Source: Sordaria brevicollis (taxonomy: Eukaryota > Ascomycota > Sordariomycetes > Sordariales > Sordariaceae). From it: a DNA stretch of 64,000 bases. Shown here piece after piece: positions 1-12,391 of the stretch (position 1 is the stretch's first letter; every line of letters begins with the position of its first letter). Location: NCBI GenBank assembly GCA_033439795.1, contig JAUTDP010000006.1, forward strand, positions 1,984,001 through 2,048,000, in the 5' to 3' direction. Below the pieces are notes generated by a model. The model did no database searches. It was not told the DNA's origin and was given only the letters and a program-made list of their open reading frames with translations. The translations under genes were made by a program, and so were the position numbers.

Positions 1-567
1 GGAGTGTGGCTGCTATGGCGCTTTAGGGTACTGGTGAACTGGTGGTATTGATCTCAACTTTTTTCACTTTTGTCTCGTGCTGTGGTCTGGTCTTTGGTTT
101 CATTCTTCTAATCGTTGCTGTCCCTAACGCCTTACTTACTTCTCTCCCGTGCTCCATTTTCTAACTCTTTGCTCTCGTCCTTGATCTGTTGTCTCCATTC
201 TCGTCGTCAGACTAACCTTGAGTGCTGCTTTTTTTTCCTCTTTGGAGCAGTGCATCCGTCCTTTCCCTTGTTTACCTACTCCAAGACTCACCCCCCCAAA
301 AAATAGAGTCAACCACCTTACTAACTGTAACCGGACGATACCAAACCAGCCAACCAGCCCAACAAAAACCACGGAGGAAATGAGAACAGAAGAAGTAGGG
401 GAAATTGCCGCAGACGCCAGCATCAAAAACAATTCCTGTCTGCCATCCAGCTTTGGTACTTCCTAAACATCAGCCGCTGTACCTAAATACACCACATGTC
501 TTCTTGAACACGAACGAGGCCGACTCAGCGCACCACAGACCCGAGAGGAAGGAATTGGAAGTCCACC
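1..567. other. left edge, no supported gene
   Basis: This stretch is pyrimidine-rich at first and then CA-rich, like a fungal promoter or leader. The short open frames on both strands overlap each other and resemble nothing I recognise. It may be the 5' flank of the fragment at 568-981. Confidence 0.4.
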
Positions 568-981
568 ATGCCTACTCCTATCGACCCAAACCCCGGATCT
601 ACAACTCAGACTCTACATCAAACAAGAGAATGACATTTTCTACGAGGATGGCCACCACCTTCTCTTGGTTCCATTGCCCTCCGTAGGCGACATGTCCCCT
701 CGAGCAGGCCAACCACCACCACCATCCCCACCGCCGCCACGCCTGCTACCCCCGTAGGCTCCTGTTTGGACGGGGATCCATCCCAAGTTCTTTTTCCCGA
801 TTACGCCTATTGCAACATTTGCGAAGCAAACTTGACCCGCAACTCTGCACATAAAGACACGGATTGGGCGATTGATGAGGCTATTGAGATCATGCAGGCT
901 AGGCTCAAGATTCGTAAGGACCAGTGCCAGGGCAAAGCAACCCCCCAGAAGGACGGTGCTACTCCTAAGGGCAGGAAGTAG
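568..981 (+). pseudogene. possible small decayed or spliced gene
   Basis: I do not recognise this gene. An ATG in a good context (CCACCATG) at 568 opens a 21-codon frame that ends in TGA at 631. The neighbouring frame over about 600-680 reads like protein (IKQENDIFYEDGHHLLLVPL). The first frame resumes from about 690 to a TAG at 979-981 and includes a cysteine-containing stretch (YAYCNICEANLTRNSAHKDT) and a basic C-terminus. Protein-like sequence that switches frame twice over 400 bases suggests a small gene with frameshifts, or introns I could not place. A GT..AG pair at 683-757 does not restore the frame. Confidence 0.3.
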
Positions 982-2971
982 TTGCTGTTTTGTTGTCATC
1001 ACTATCTAATTTGACTCGTTCTTCTCGTTTGTCAACTTCGTCTTTCATGTCCCAAATCGTTCTCACGCACCCCCGTATGTTCATGCATCTCCTAAGTATC
1101 TCCTTCCATTCTCCTTCCATTCTCCTAAAACTCTCATCATTATCTCTTTCTCCAACTCGGCTTTAATTTTTAAAGTGTACCGGAAGAATAGGCTCGAGAA
1201 GGAGGGCCTACCCAGATTCGATCTAGATGAGGCCCGTGAGAAATGGAGACCCTAATATTAGATGAGCCTTTAATAGGTGCCCTCTAGATACTCTCTTGAC
1301 AGAAAGACTGGATGAAAAGACGTTATATTCTATCCGTGAGTTCGGATGGTTCGGTGTCGCTGCTGTTGGCCACTCAGGCCTGCTGGTGTTCCTCAGGTTG
1401 GTGAGGGTGAAGCCTCGCTTCGTGCTTCATACAAATCACCGCAATAAACGAGCGCTCCAACTCTTTAGTCCAATACAGGCCGGAGCTGTGACCGCCAAAG
1501 GAGAAGAAGTACCCCAAAGGACTCTCCCTCCCCCCCTCCCTCGTCGATCAGCAATGAGCGATTGCCGGCGGGCGCGGTGGTTGCGCACAGGACAACTGCT
1601 TTTGGAAATATTAGTAGATTACGACCTCCTTAATACTCGATGCAAAGAGGTGGCCGAAGTACACCATCTTGCCTAAGCATTGGGCCGCATTTGTTACCTC
1701 AGGCCAGGTAGTATCGGTTATTCCACCCAAGCCCCTCTCAAAGCCGGCTATTTTATCAAATGGCGAGACGTTACCATACTCCACGGCAGTCAACCGGGGA
1801 AATTTGAAGTCAAACTCCACGTTCATTCGTTTAAAACGAACAACCCCCACGATGCCCACAAGGCTTCGCGAAAGCCAGGCAGAGCTCCTAAGGGATCAAA
1901 CTTTCAACATAATGCCCGCAAGAAATGCGGATGACATGTTTCTGTCAGCGCCTCATCGTCTGATTGCAATCGCCATCCGCAGAGGTATCCTCAAGCACTA
2001 CAAAACAATCTTCGGCTGCTTCTCTCGGACATCACCCGCGACGGGCGTTGCGGTGGTCCTGGGCAGGGCAGTTAGGTGATTGTCCCCAACATCGATGATG
2101 ACGCCCTACATTGGGCCAACAGACCAAGCCTAAGGGAAACGGCGGGCCCAGATGGGGGCCCAGGCGGGTCACCCAAATGAGAGGGAGAAGTCGGAAAACT
2201 TCATGTCGGATGGAAAGCCCTCCTGTGTGGGCAACCTTGTTCCTGTTCTACTCTCACTGGCTCGTTCAGCGGATTGTTCGTCTCGATGGCTTGCTCGTCG
2301 GGACGTTGGCTACAAGCTGCTCTTCGTCGTCGATGTTGCTCAGGACTGTGTGTTCTGTCGGGATGGAAGCTTGGTGGTCGGAAAATAAAACGGCGCGAGC
2401 TAGAGAAGTGGAAGTTGGCCGATATGTGGCCGGGCACTTTCGATTCCATGAAGATAATATTTGGCACCCAGCGCTGACAACATTCGTATGGTCGCTAAGA
2501 AGATACGAAATGTATGGACCTGTGTCGGCTTCAAGCTTGGTTAGACGGCGCTTCTCTGGATTCTTTTGGCCGACACCAGTTGACGGGGGGAAAAGACTAA
2601 TGTTGTTTGCTTCAGGTTGTCACTTCTTACTTGCTATTTGACTTGATTTGAACCGGTGATTCATACACCATGGAAGGGACACTTACTCGTTGACGCATAT
2701 CTCGTCAACAGTGTACGTAGACAGATGAATCCATTGCTTCATCCAGACACATCAACTCGAATTAAGTTCATCATCAACAACATTGTCTGATTCAAGCTTT
2801 ATACGATCCATACTAACGTCCATCACATGCGATTTCACGTAGCAGTCAGTCTTCTAGATGATCCTTCAGGGGTAAGAGTCATTCTTCAGTGGTTATAAAA
2901 GATATCGTCCTACATTGTCTTACAAGCCCTTCGTTCAAGTATTCCGCTTGTATGGCTGATTCCTAGACTGT
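982..2971. other. 2-kb stretch without a supported gene
   Basis: Several open frames of 80-176 codons lie here on both strands, but they overlap, lack consistent splice sites and resemble no family I know. The minus-strand frame at 1611-1859 ends just upstream of a YFQKQL-like stretch that recalls the 2EXR family, too weakly to call. Nothing else is visible. Confidence 0.4.
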
Positions 2972-3417
2972 TTACTGCTCTTCACCGGTCGCAGACCGAT
3001 CGACGACAGTACAAAGCATGGAAAGGGCATCGTTGATGCTGATGCAAACCATAGAGATGTCGCCACGCAAAACACGAAGATCGGCTTCGGCATCGGAAGC
3101 TACGGCACCAACATCACCACTAGGGGACTCAACCTTGCGCTTCTTCGAAGGAGTCGGGTCGCCGACGACCGTCTCGCCATCGGAGATCTCAACGACCTCA
3201 CCACGAACTGGACCGGCGGCCGCATTCTAGGCGACAGCGGAAGAGCACGGTCGATGGTAATGACCGACTCGTTGCCGGGTTTGGCCTCACGAATAGCGAC
3301 AGCAGCCTCGACGAACAGGCGGGCGGGCTCCTTCTTCTGATCGACCGGGAAGGACTCGGCCTTACGATAACGGCGGCATCCGACGCAGGAGACGGAATGG
3401 CCACGATCTAAACGAGA
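2972..3417 (-). pseudogene. decayed fragment of an unknown gene
   Basis: On the minus strand, 3417 to about 3230 reads as a protein with a CVGCRRYRKAESFPVDQ stretch. From about 3230 the neighbouring frame continues as convincing protein to a TAA at 2972-2974, with an acidic Ser/Asp/Glu region, a nuclear-localisation-like PSKKRKVE and a C-terminus in EEQ. The two halves differ by one frameshift, and the upstream half is closed by TGA at 3418-3420, so no start remains. I read this as the 3' part of a broken gene. The family is unknown; the Cys-x2-Cys followed by basic residues suggests a zinc knuckle or Zn-cluster remnant, which is only a guess. Confidence 0.4.
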
Positions 3418-3897
3418 TCACTTATTAAGACCGTTCATATGGAACATTGGGTCTTCGTTATCGGGTCTTTATTATCGAGACCATAGTTGACCCCCTTCGA
3501 TAGATAAAAGCAGCAATAAGAGTGTCTCCAGAAGAAGTTTTCTTCGCAGCCCCAAAGCGCCTGGCATCATGTACATTTCTCGGATCGTTCGAGAGACCGC
3601 GTTTGGAAATTGACCACCGACGCCAGAAGGGTACATCTGAACTTTTTTCAACCAACCGCCTCCTCGTCCCATCTTACTCCCCTTCCCTCGTAAACACACA
3701 TGCAATTCACTTTGTCGGCCACACGCAAAATGGCAAGAACGATACGGTACGTACCGAACGCACCCTTCACTCTTCTTGGAAAACGCTCCTTCCTTCTGAG
3801 AGTATCTCTACCCTTCCTTCTGAGGGGATCCTGCCCTTCACTTGGAATGTGTTTCTGCCCTTCTTCTCCGACCGTGCCGTTCCTCTCGCACACATTT

Positions 3898-4322
3898 TAG
3901 AAGAGCTTGACTTGCCGCACCGGGGTCAATGTCCTCATGCACCCTTTTTGACTTCGCGCACCCTTTTTTACATGGAATGAAACTATCGCTGTCTTAGAGT
4001 GTAAGAAATCGTTCTCTAAATGAAATGGAAATTATCGCCCAAATCGTTATACTAATGCTCCATTATAAAAACCTTTCTATAATTTTGAAAATAGTATATA
4101 TTTCATAACTCAACCGTTGATAAGGATAGTAGCTTTAGACTTATAGTAAGTATACGGTAAGGAGTAGCTGTTGCGTTGTAAACTTTTGGTGGTGAAACTT
4201 TGAAACGTTTTACCGGGGAAATTTACCTTCGAAAACGAATGGTCCGTGCGTAGGGTGCATGAAGTCAAAAAAGGGTGCATGAGGACAATGACCCCGGTGC
4301 GGCAAGTTAAGCTCTTTTAGAA
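3898..4322. repeat. inverted-repeat (MITE-like) element
   Basis: The segment at about 3898-3964 is nearly the reverse complement of about 4254-4322, roughly 90 percent identical by eye. The shared core contains CTTGCCGCACCGGGGTCA and CCTCATGCACCC. The arms flank about 290 bases of AT-rich sequence with no coding potential. This matches a miniature inverted-repeat transposable element or other palindromic repeat. I could not find a clear target-site duplication, so its family is unknown. Confidence 0.6.
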
Positions 4323-4473
4323 ACCCCTTTCGCATAGGTAATTTCCAAAATTCCGCCGTCACACCATTTCTACTCTCGCACAACTTCAACACACGCACAT
4401 TTTCTCCCCTCTCCAAAAGCTGCCCGCTCGCAACACACCTCTCGTAAGTATTTGACCCAAAATTAACACAATC

Positions 4474-4840
4474 ATGACCTTGCTGACGCGCCTTGTTGGT
4501 AGCAGTACCGTATCTGGTCATCTTGTGCTTTTGCAACACTTTCAAAAGGTAGGCTTCTCCCTGATATCCCTTTTTTACTCGGGCTTCCGACTGACACTCA
4601 TTTTTCTCATCAGCCCACGGGCATCACAAACTTCCGTGGCACTCTCGCAGTCTTTGACAGCACCTCGTCGTCAACCTCCAAGACGTCGGCTATCACTTCG
4701 TCTTCATATAAAGGTAGGTCACAAACAATGTCACTCTTCCGTCGTACGCATCGATGTTAATCATTTCTTTCAGACCTCACCGTATCCGCACCGCTCTTCC
4801 AGAAAAAAAAAACGGTACGCTTCGATAAGAAGCTTGTCTC
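4474..4840 (+). other. possible spliced exons, unknown product
   Basis: From an ATG at 4474 a 25-codon exon ends at 4548 before a GTAGGC donor. Intron 4549-4613 has a CTGAC branch site and CAG end. A second exon (4614-4713) ends before GTAGGT, and intron 4714-4773 ends in TTTCAG. The joined frame continues through a Ser/Thr-rich stretch to FQKKKTVRFDKK and then enters a pyrimidine tract. The splice signals are good, but I see no clean 3' end, and the frame differs from the coiled-coil gene starting at 4879. It could be a small gene, a truncated one, or spliced leader sequence of that gene. Confidence 0.25.
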
Positions 4841-4878
4841 TTTTTCTTCCTCTTCTTTTTTTCTTTCTTTACGGCAAA

Positions 4879-6714
4879 ATGGCCGATCACACCAACTATT
4901 CCCCTTCGAGGGACACCACTTCTCTCCCCAACCTAGTAGTTGGCGGAACCACCACGCCCTCCTCTCCTCTTGCGGAGCCGTCTTCTGGCTCCTAAGATGT
5001 CGCTCTTGATGGCCCTTTGTCGGCCAACCCTCCCACGAACATCGCTGGCACCAGCTATGCTAGTACCGGTTTTGCCAGCAGTGCTGGCCCTGACGAGTCG
5101 GGAGCAGCTCTGATGGCCCAGGGAACAATTTTGTCCGGCGACGACAACATTGTGGACGATGAGGAAGATGTCAATGCCTCGTTAGGTGTCATTGACACGA
5201 TCCAGCAAGACGAGGTTGGAGAGTCCTCCACCTCCGCGGCGGTAGTTCACCGCAGCAGTAACCCTCGCTTTCTTTCGACCTCGGCTTATCTCGGCCTGCC
5301 TGCCAACCACGTGGTTGAAGGCGCCGAATACGTTGACCATGCCTGGCATCAACTGATGCTGGAAGAAGCACCCAACTTTGAGGCGTTTATTGACCGCGCC
5401 CTCACCTACCCGGCAAAAGATCAGTCCAAATCCGCGGTCCAAGCATTCCCTTGGAAAGACTGCGATGACGATATCCTCAACAAGCTCGACAAGAGCAGTC
5501 GCAGAATCCGAGGCTTCTCTCGCGAGATCCCTCACTGGCTCGATATATATCGACAGGAGACCCGTTTCTACGTACAGTACATCCGCCAAACCCAGGCACT
5601 GTACCTCGACCTTCGGACCAGGCTCAACCGCCTGCACCAGTCCAACATCGCACTCGCCGAGGAGAGAGATGCGATCAACCACCGACTTGCCCGAGTCCAG
5701 GGCATCAGCGCCCTTGTCGGTGCCACCCGCTTCCGCTTCATGGCTCGGGTCAACGAGATCACAGCGCTCGGGTCTCACCAGCAAATGGAGGCACGCCAGT
5801 TGGTGGAGCAGTTGCGCCGTACTCGTGATGAATTTAACAGGGTCGTCAGCAGGGCCTTGCAACTTGATAGCGAGCGCGACGCCGCAGAGCTCCAACGTGT
5901 CGAAGAGAAGCGCAGGAAGGAGGAGCGCGCCAGGCTTGAAGAAGAACGGAAGGTGATGGAGCTCATGAAGCTCCAGAGCCAAAAGAAGGTGGAGGAGCAG
6001 GCCCTCCGTCAGCATAAGGAGGCCAAAGCCTGTGCCGACCGCAAGAGCAAAGATAAAGGAAAGGGCAAAGCCGTCGCCAGCTCTCCCGGGCTCAATCCAA
6101 GCTGCTCAATCCCCTTCTCTGGCAGGTTTGCCACCTACGTTGTCGCCGGCCCCTCTTCTGCCCATCTTGCCGGCCCGTTTGCACCTGTTGCGGGCCCGTC
6201 TTCGTCCGCCCCCAACCCCGACGAGCTGGCCCACCACCTATCCAACCTCACCTTTCCCCAGCCACAAACGATGGCCGAGGCTGGTCACCTCCTCGCACTC
6301 TCCTCTGACTCTCCCCCCTCCGATGCTCCCACCCGCGGCCCCTCCACCCAGCCTCCCTCTGGCAACCCCGCCAGGCCTTCTGTACCGTCCTGGTTTCCAA
6401 TCTTTGACGCGCAGCAGCTCGTCAACCTCTCCGGCGCAACTCCTCGCGCGCGTTACGACCAGCTGATGGTCCAATACGCCGAGCTGTACACGCAGGCTAG
6501 GGAAGGCGACGCTGCTGCCAAGCAGAAATACGACGAGATCGAAGAGGCCATCAACCTCGCCATGTCGCAAGCGCACGAGGATGAACAGGTGTGGGTGAAG
6601 GAGGAGCAGAGGAGGGACGATGAGGAGAGGAGGAGGGCTGCCGAGGAAGCGGAGAGGCAGAGGAGGTGGAATCAGATGAGCTTTGAGGAGAAGAGGACGC
6701 TGGGTTATTTTTAA
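4879..6714 (+). pseudogene. coiled-coil protein gene with one in-frame stop
   Basis: I do not recognise the family. From ATG at 4879 (CAAAATGG context) the frame runs 38 codons to TAA at 4993-4995, then stays open in the same frame to TAA at 6712-6714. The rest reads as one protein: an acidic, Ser/Thr/Ala-rich N-terminus, a helical region, and a long Arg/Glu/Lys-rich coiled coil around 5780-6060. A basic patch (KSKDKGKGKA), a Pro/Ser-rich linker and a second charged helix (EEQRRDDEERRRAAEEAE) follow. The stop could come from CAA by one C-to-T change at CpA. If it is real, the first downstream ATG is at 5113 and would give 533 residues. The pyrimidine-rich leader just before 4879 argues for that original start. 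Confidence 0.55.
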
Positions 6715-8633
6715 CCCGCTTTCTCTTCTGTCTCTGCTTGCTTCGTGGCGGGATCGGCGTTTACTGGATTTGGTGTTCGGCAGCATGATACCCTGGGTTC
6801 GCTTTCTTTTAGGCTGGTAATGGCTTCAGGCCGGTGTGATAGGCGTTTTCGGGTGGTTATGAGGTCTGGGTAAATTCGGTCGAGGCATGAGAAAAACCTT
6901 TCGAGGCATAGCATGGAGTCGGATATGCATGGGTGGATAAGGAAAAGATGTTTGAGTATTTGCATTGTGTGGAAAGGGATCAGTTAACTTAACCACAGCT
7001 CTCACTTCGAGACAGCTGGCGGACCTTGCGTGCTTTGGGCGCATTACTGGACTTTTGATCCATATAAGCCTCCTAATCGGGTTCAAAAATCAAATCGAAT
7101 CGTTTCAATGATTTCGAGATAGCGATGTTGAAGTGAAGTGATGATATAATGTGCTTGGATTGACTGTGACTGAAGTTATGGGCTGAGAAGAGGCCTGGGA
7201 TCTCTTCTCTACTTTACTAATAGCAGCTGCAACGCTAAAAAGTGCGGTTAAGAACGTCAGTGTTTTCGCAGCGAGGCCCCATACTGGACCACGTAAGCAC
7301 TAACAGACTGTTATCGCACGGACGAAAACTGCACTTTTCACCCGCAAAAAAATTGTTAGGCCTAGCCAAAAACTCTGTTCCTTTTGTTAGTGCTCCTATG
7401 CAGACCTTTTAGATAGACCTTCTACACTCAGCCAATAGGAGCACGCAGCCTGTCCAGTTAGTAGGAGCACGTAGCTTGAGAGCCCGGGAAGGGGAGGGGC
7501 CGAATGGTCCCTTCCCGAACACTAGTGACTCTGGGTAATAGTTATAGCAAGATGCTTTAAGGTGACTAATACCTCGTGGTAAGATGTGAAATAGATTGCT
7601 GTACCATACTGCGACAGCTCAGAATCGGATAGGCGCGGCGATTGCGATATGACCGATGCTTTGTAGATGAGTGTCCGTGATGTTCGTGGTCATTTGATGT
7701 CGTGATTGTTGATGCAATTCAGGGGCTGAGATGGATGCATCCACCCCGCCGTACATGATCTGCAAAATAATTGTTAGTGCACTGTCCTAGATCGGATGTG
7801 TTTCAGCGTATTGGGTGGGTGCGGCCAGGCGGTTCCACTCGCTAAACACCCACCACCCTAGCGGAGGCGGCGTTGCACTTGTTGAAGCCTTCCAGTCACA
7901 GTGTTCCGCCGTTCCATTCGGGTTCCAAGTGGTGTTCCGTGTTTCGTTCCAAGCATCCCACCCACTCTTTCATCTCTTTCCACTTCCTTGCAATTGTATC
8001 GGGAAACAAACAAACAACAACTCCCGACTTCATCTCGGACCTCAAACAAAGGAACCAGTGCCAGAAAGCTTATCGTTTGATACAATCGGATCGAGGGCAA
8101 TCACCAATCACAACAAACGAGTGACCTACAGAGTACCTAGGAAATACATACGCGCGGCGGATTTATCGACGACGACACCATCATCATCCCTCCGAGACGA
8201 CATCTTGTTAAGATATCAACACCATCATTACGACAGTTTCGAGAGAGACAACATCTTGTAATCATTTTACATTGTATTAATATCGACGACCAGCATCGCA
8301 GCTGCTTCCACTTCTGTTCACCTTGTCACCGCGGTGTGCCAGCTCCCTCCCCGCCTTCGGACCTCGACTGCTGTATCCCCGACACCTTCCCCTTTCGCTT
8401 TCGAACCGAGCCGTGTCATCAACGATTACGACATCGAAGCTCCGAGCCTGCATACCAAGGGCACAATGGTCACCGCATAAACAACAGCCTCCTCGACACA
8501 CCTGCAACTCTCGCTTGGATCACGAATTCAAGTTTACCGGACCGGTGACTAGCTCGCCAAGCAAATCCGACCCAACAAGAACCGAGCTACAAGACCTACA
8601 CAAATATAATCTACAGACCCAGAAATCATCACA
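6715..8633. other. intergenic region and LSB6 leader
   Basis: No gene is supported here. Around 7230-7480 there are short repeated and inverted words (AAAAGTGC against GCACTTTT, GCACTAA against TTAGTGC, and two AGGAGCACG copies), perhaps a degenerate repeat. From about 7860 the sequence becomes CA/TC-rich without consistent coding, as expected for the promoter and long 5' leader of LSB6. Confidence 0.45.
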
Positions 8634-11334
8634 ATGCCTCGTACACGGCCCGCCACGACGGGCTACGAACGCCTCGCCCAAGCCGACCAGTTCAGCGACG
8701 ACTCGGACACGGACGCCCTCGACTATAGCGTAGCCTCTCTCCAGCCCGCCTCCGCACCCCGCTATGCACCCATCACCCAACCGCGGCCCCACTCGGGCAT
8801 GACCAGCCCCAAGATGTCTGGCACCTCGGGTTTTGGCGGTCCTAGCCACGGGAGGAAAGGCAGCCGGGGGCCACGACAACGAAGCAACTCGGGCGTGGAC
8901 CTCAAAGCCATCAACGCGCGTCTCGAGCGGTGGGCAGATGAGATCGCCAGCAAGTTCAAGCGCGGCAAGAAGAAGGGCGGGGAAGAGGATGAACAGCTCG
9001 AGATTCACCATACAGTGTTCCAGGCGCCCGAGGGCGTCAGGCCTGTCACGGCGGAGATGCTGAGCAGGCCGGAGCCGGGGTACATGACGAAGGCCGAGTT
9101 CGACGCCATTGTGGATAGTGTACGGCTGGCGATTCAGCAGGGGATGCACCCAAGGATGATCTCGCAGGGCAGCTCGGGCAGTTACTTTGCGAGGAATACA
9201 GAGGGGAAAGTGGTGGGTGTGTTCAAGCCCAAGGACGAGGAGCCGTATGCGGCGGGTAATCCAAAGTGGAATAAGTGGATTCATCGAAACTTGTTTCCTT
9301 GTTGTTTTGGGAGGGCTTGGTATGTTCCGTCTTCCTTCTACATGACGGCCTTGTGCTAACGTTTGTCTCCAGCTTGATTCCAAACTTGTCGTATGTCAGC
9401 GAAGCAGCCGCCTACGTCCTCGACGCTCAGCTCCGCACACACATGGTCCCCTACACAGACGTTGTCTACCTCTCCTCCAAATCCTTCCACTACCCATTCT
9501 GGGACCGATACAGCTACTCCCGAAACAAGAAGACACTACCGGCCAAACCAGGCAGTTTCCAAGTTTTCCTCAAGGGGTTCAAAGATGCCAACCTCTTCCT
9601 CCGAGAACACCCATGGCCAGACCAGTACCTCTCCGGGTTCCGGACCAATGATCCGCACCGGAAGAAGAAGAAGCGGTGGGTCGAGACCTGTCGCCCCGGT
9701 AGCTCGCCGGCGGGCGAGGGCGACAGCGACGACGAGAACGGCAGTCCAGCTTCTCTCACACCGGGGCCAGGCAACTTTGTCTGGACCCCGACCCTGAAGC
9801 AGGCTTTCAGGGAGGAGCTGGAGAAGTTGGTGATTTTGGATTACATCATGCGGAACACGGACAGAGGATTGGACAATTGGATGATCAAGGTCGATTGGGA
9901 AACACAGGAGGTGTCGATAGTGTCGGAGCCGGTGCATCTTAATACGAATACTGAAGACCGGGAGGAGGAAGAGGATGGGGCGGAACATGGGCCGAGGCCG
10001 GTTGACCTGAGTCAGAGAGGTCCTCCTAAGACGAGGGCGTCGTATCCTTATAGGACACAGAAGCCCATGGATGCGTCGACATCGACGGGGGCGGTGAATC
10101 ATGATCCCAAGATCACGATTGGAGCTATCGATAACTCGCTGTCGTGGCCGTGGAAGCATCCTGATGCTTGGAGGAGGTAGGTTTTCCCTGGTTCTCCGTT
10201 GAAAGAATGTTGCTAACGATGACTAGTTTCCCATTTGGATGGCTGTTCCTACCAGTCGACCTCATCGGCCGACCATTCTCCCAAAAGACAAGGGATCACT
10301 TCCTCCCTCTACTAACATCTACAGCCTGGTGGAGTCAAACACAGCTTGCCCTTCGACGAGTCTTCCAGATCGACCCCGACTTCCAAGAACGAATGTTCGC
10401 CAAGCAGATCGCCGTCATGAAGGGTCAAGCTTGGAACGTGGTCGAAACGCTGAAAACGCCCGATCACGGGCCTCTTGAACTGACTCGCCGCGCCAAGGTG
10501 TGCGTCTGGGATGACCTCGTCGATGTCCCCGTCGCCGTTCCCATGAGGGCTCCTAGTGCTGAGATGCGTCGCCAGGCCGCTGCAGCTGCCGCCGCTGACC
10601 GTGAACAACACCAAGGCACAACAGATTACTTCACAACCAGACAGAGACCCATGTCCATCGACGAAGAAGAAATGGACATTGGCTTCGCCGGCAACTCGTC
10701 CAAGCCAGCAGTCGCCGACCTCCTCGGTCTCGGTTCCAGCAGCAACAACACCGACCTTCCTCACCCCGGTCGGTTCGAGATCGCTAGTCCCGCAGCAACC
10801 GACAACGACTACCCACAGTCTCTACCAGAAGGCCAGATCTCCCCTCCCAATGGTACCACAGGAGTACTCGACCACCCTCTCGCCTCTCCTCCTCGCCGCA
10901 GCGAATCCGATAATACCACCACCACCCGCAAGCACTACCCTTCCTCCCTCCGGCCCCCAGCAAACGGTAACAGTCTCAACATGTACAATCCCGACCGCGA
11001 CGGGTCCTCCGGGCCAGGCGCCTCAGGACAGGCAGGGTATCACGAACGGCGCTTCAGCTTTGCTACACCCGCCAGCCGAAAGGTCGGAAACACGATTGCT
11101 AGTCAGATGTACAGCACCAGTTACTCGCACAACGGGCACGCAAGGGAGTGGAGTCTCGAGGGTGCGGGAGAAGGTGTGTTTGGGGCGTATGTGAATGTTG
11201 ATGGAGACGAGCTGGATGCGGGAGGAGATTTGGGGTATGCGGCGGCGGAGGGGATGGAGGGCAATCAGAGGAAGGTGATTGTCGAGAGACTGGAGGCGGT
11301 GAAGAGCAGGAATCCGGTTTTTACTTGGTGTTAG
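8634..11334 (-). other. antisense strand of LSB6, no gene
   Basis: The minus strand opposite LSB6 carries long open frames (for example 8520-9383 and 9536-10159). They are GC-rich shadows of the coding strand with no family resemblance or splice logic, so I annotate nothing on this strand. Confidence 0.6.
8634..11334 (+). CDS. LSB6: type II phosphatidylinositol 4-kinase
   Basis: The enzyme phosphorylates phosphatidylinositol to PI4P on endosomal, vacuolar and plasma membranes; yeast Lsb6 also binds Las17. I place three exons, 8634-9319, 9373-10176 and 10227-11334. The 53- and 50-nt introns have GTATGT and GTAGGT donors and CTAAC branch sites, giving 865 residues. Kinase hallmarks are in order: a nucleotide-binding loop (QGSSGSYFARNTEGKVVGVF), the family's FPCCFGRAC palmitoylation-type cysteine motif split by intron 1, the catalytic loop NTDRGLDNWMIK, and a metal-binding AIDNSLSWPWKHP. 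The N-terminus (about 170 residues) and the C-terminal 280 residues are Ser/Pro/Asn-rich and probably disordered. The start at 8634 (ACAATGCC) is the first ATG in frame. Nothing is missing, and the gene looks intact. Confidence 0.93.
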
Positions 11335-12391
11335 TTTACGGGAGGGACGATGAGATGCAGATAGAGAGAAGAGTGTCGAGGGAGGCAAAGGGATAAAAGA
11401 AGTGGCATATGTGTACTGCGTAGATCTTTGATGGTTATGGTCATGTTTGGGACATTACACTATGGGAACTATGGGATTAAGGTATTATACAGACAGACAG
11501 AGACGGGTAAAAGGGATAACGAAGAATTGTCAATTTGCGTTTAATCGCTTGGTTTACTGATTGTGAAGTGTTGCCTTGGTACTTTGTTTGAGGAGTGCCA
11601 TGGTGCCGAAACAAGGGCCCTTCGCCTAAGAGAATACGAAGTGAGTTCTCTTGCACGCAGAGTTGTCTAAGATTCCATACTTGAGACGTGAAGAGATCTG
11701 ATAAATCGTGTATCCATAGTTCAAAGGCAACCCAACAGATAGGCGACCCCCTTTTCGCATCTTAACTTACTCATTTCTATTGTCTCGAGAAGCATCAACA
11801 GCAACTGAACCAAGGAGAGGCAAACATCCGGCAGCAAAAAGCCGGCACAAATATCCTCGAGTCAACATACTCAATTAAGCTGGAATACTGGGAAAAGAGT
11901 TGCTATGGGACAAGCTACGAGTATCCTTACTCTACCTCCTATTTTTCAATCCCATGATCGTCTGCTCCTTCCTGCCTGCTACGCTTTGAAAGTGCCGGCT
12001 CCCTTCTTTCCCCTTTTCTTCCCGCCTTCTTTTGTTTTTTTCGGCATCGGTCTACGAGTCACCGATACCGACACCACCTCCTGAGTTCTGACTGTACTAT
12101 TTTGCCCTAACTGACTGAGAAGCTCTCTATGCACGACCAACTGCACATATCGGCCCTTTTCTTGGGCCGACCGCTGCAGCTGATCCGGGGGGTGATGAAC
12201 TGCAGGTGGGTTGTACCTCCCATGTAAAGAACCGAGTCTTTGCGTCTTCACACCCTCTTGGTATTAAACACCCAGCATTTCAACGCATCATACACCATGC
12301 CACTGACATGCATCCGATCTCTGCCCTCGTTACAACTCGCCAAAGTGACGACCGGAGGAGGAGACGAAGGGTATGACGGGCTGCTGGTAAT
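11335..12391. other. intergenic, nothing recognised
   Basis: This is the 3' flank of LSB6 and the region beyond the broken end of the first 2EXR copy. A minus-strand frame at 11979-12251 ends in a Lys-rich tail but has no other support. Confidence 0.4.

Noticed and set aside
1611..1859. Possible 2EXR remnant on the minus strand
   Set aside because: Only a vague LGK..YFQK resemblance; spacing does not match the family and no N-terminal motif is present.
7815..8261. 148-codon plus-strand open frame upstream of LSB6
   Set aside because: Composition is that of a pyrimidine-rich leader and there is no resemblance to any protein.
8520..9383. Long minus-strand open frame opposite LSB6, with similar shadows at 5182-6015 and 62620-63576 on the strands opposite other genes
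   Set aside because: They mirror GC-rich coding sequence on the other strand and have no family resemblance or start context.
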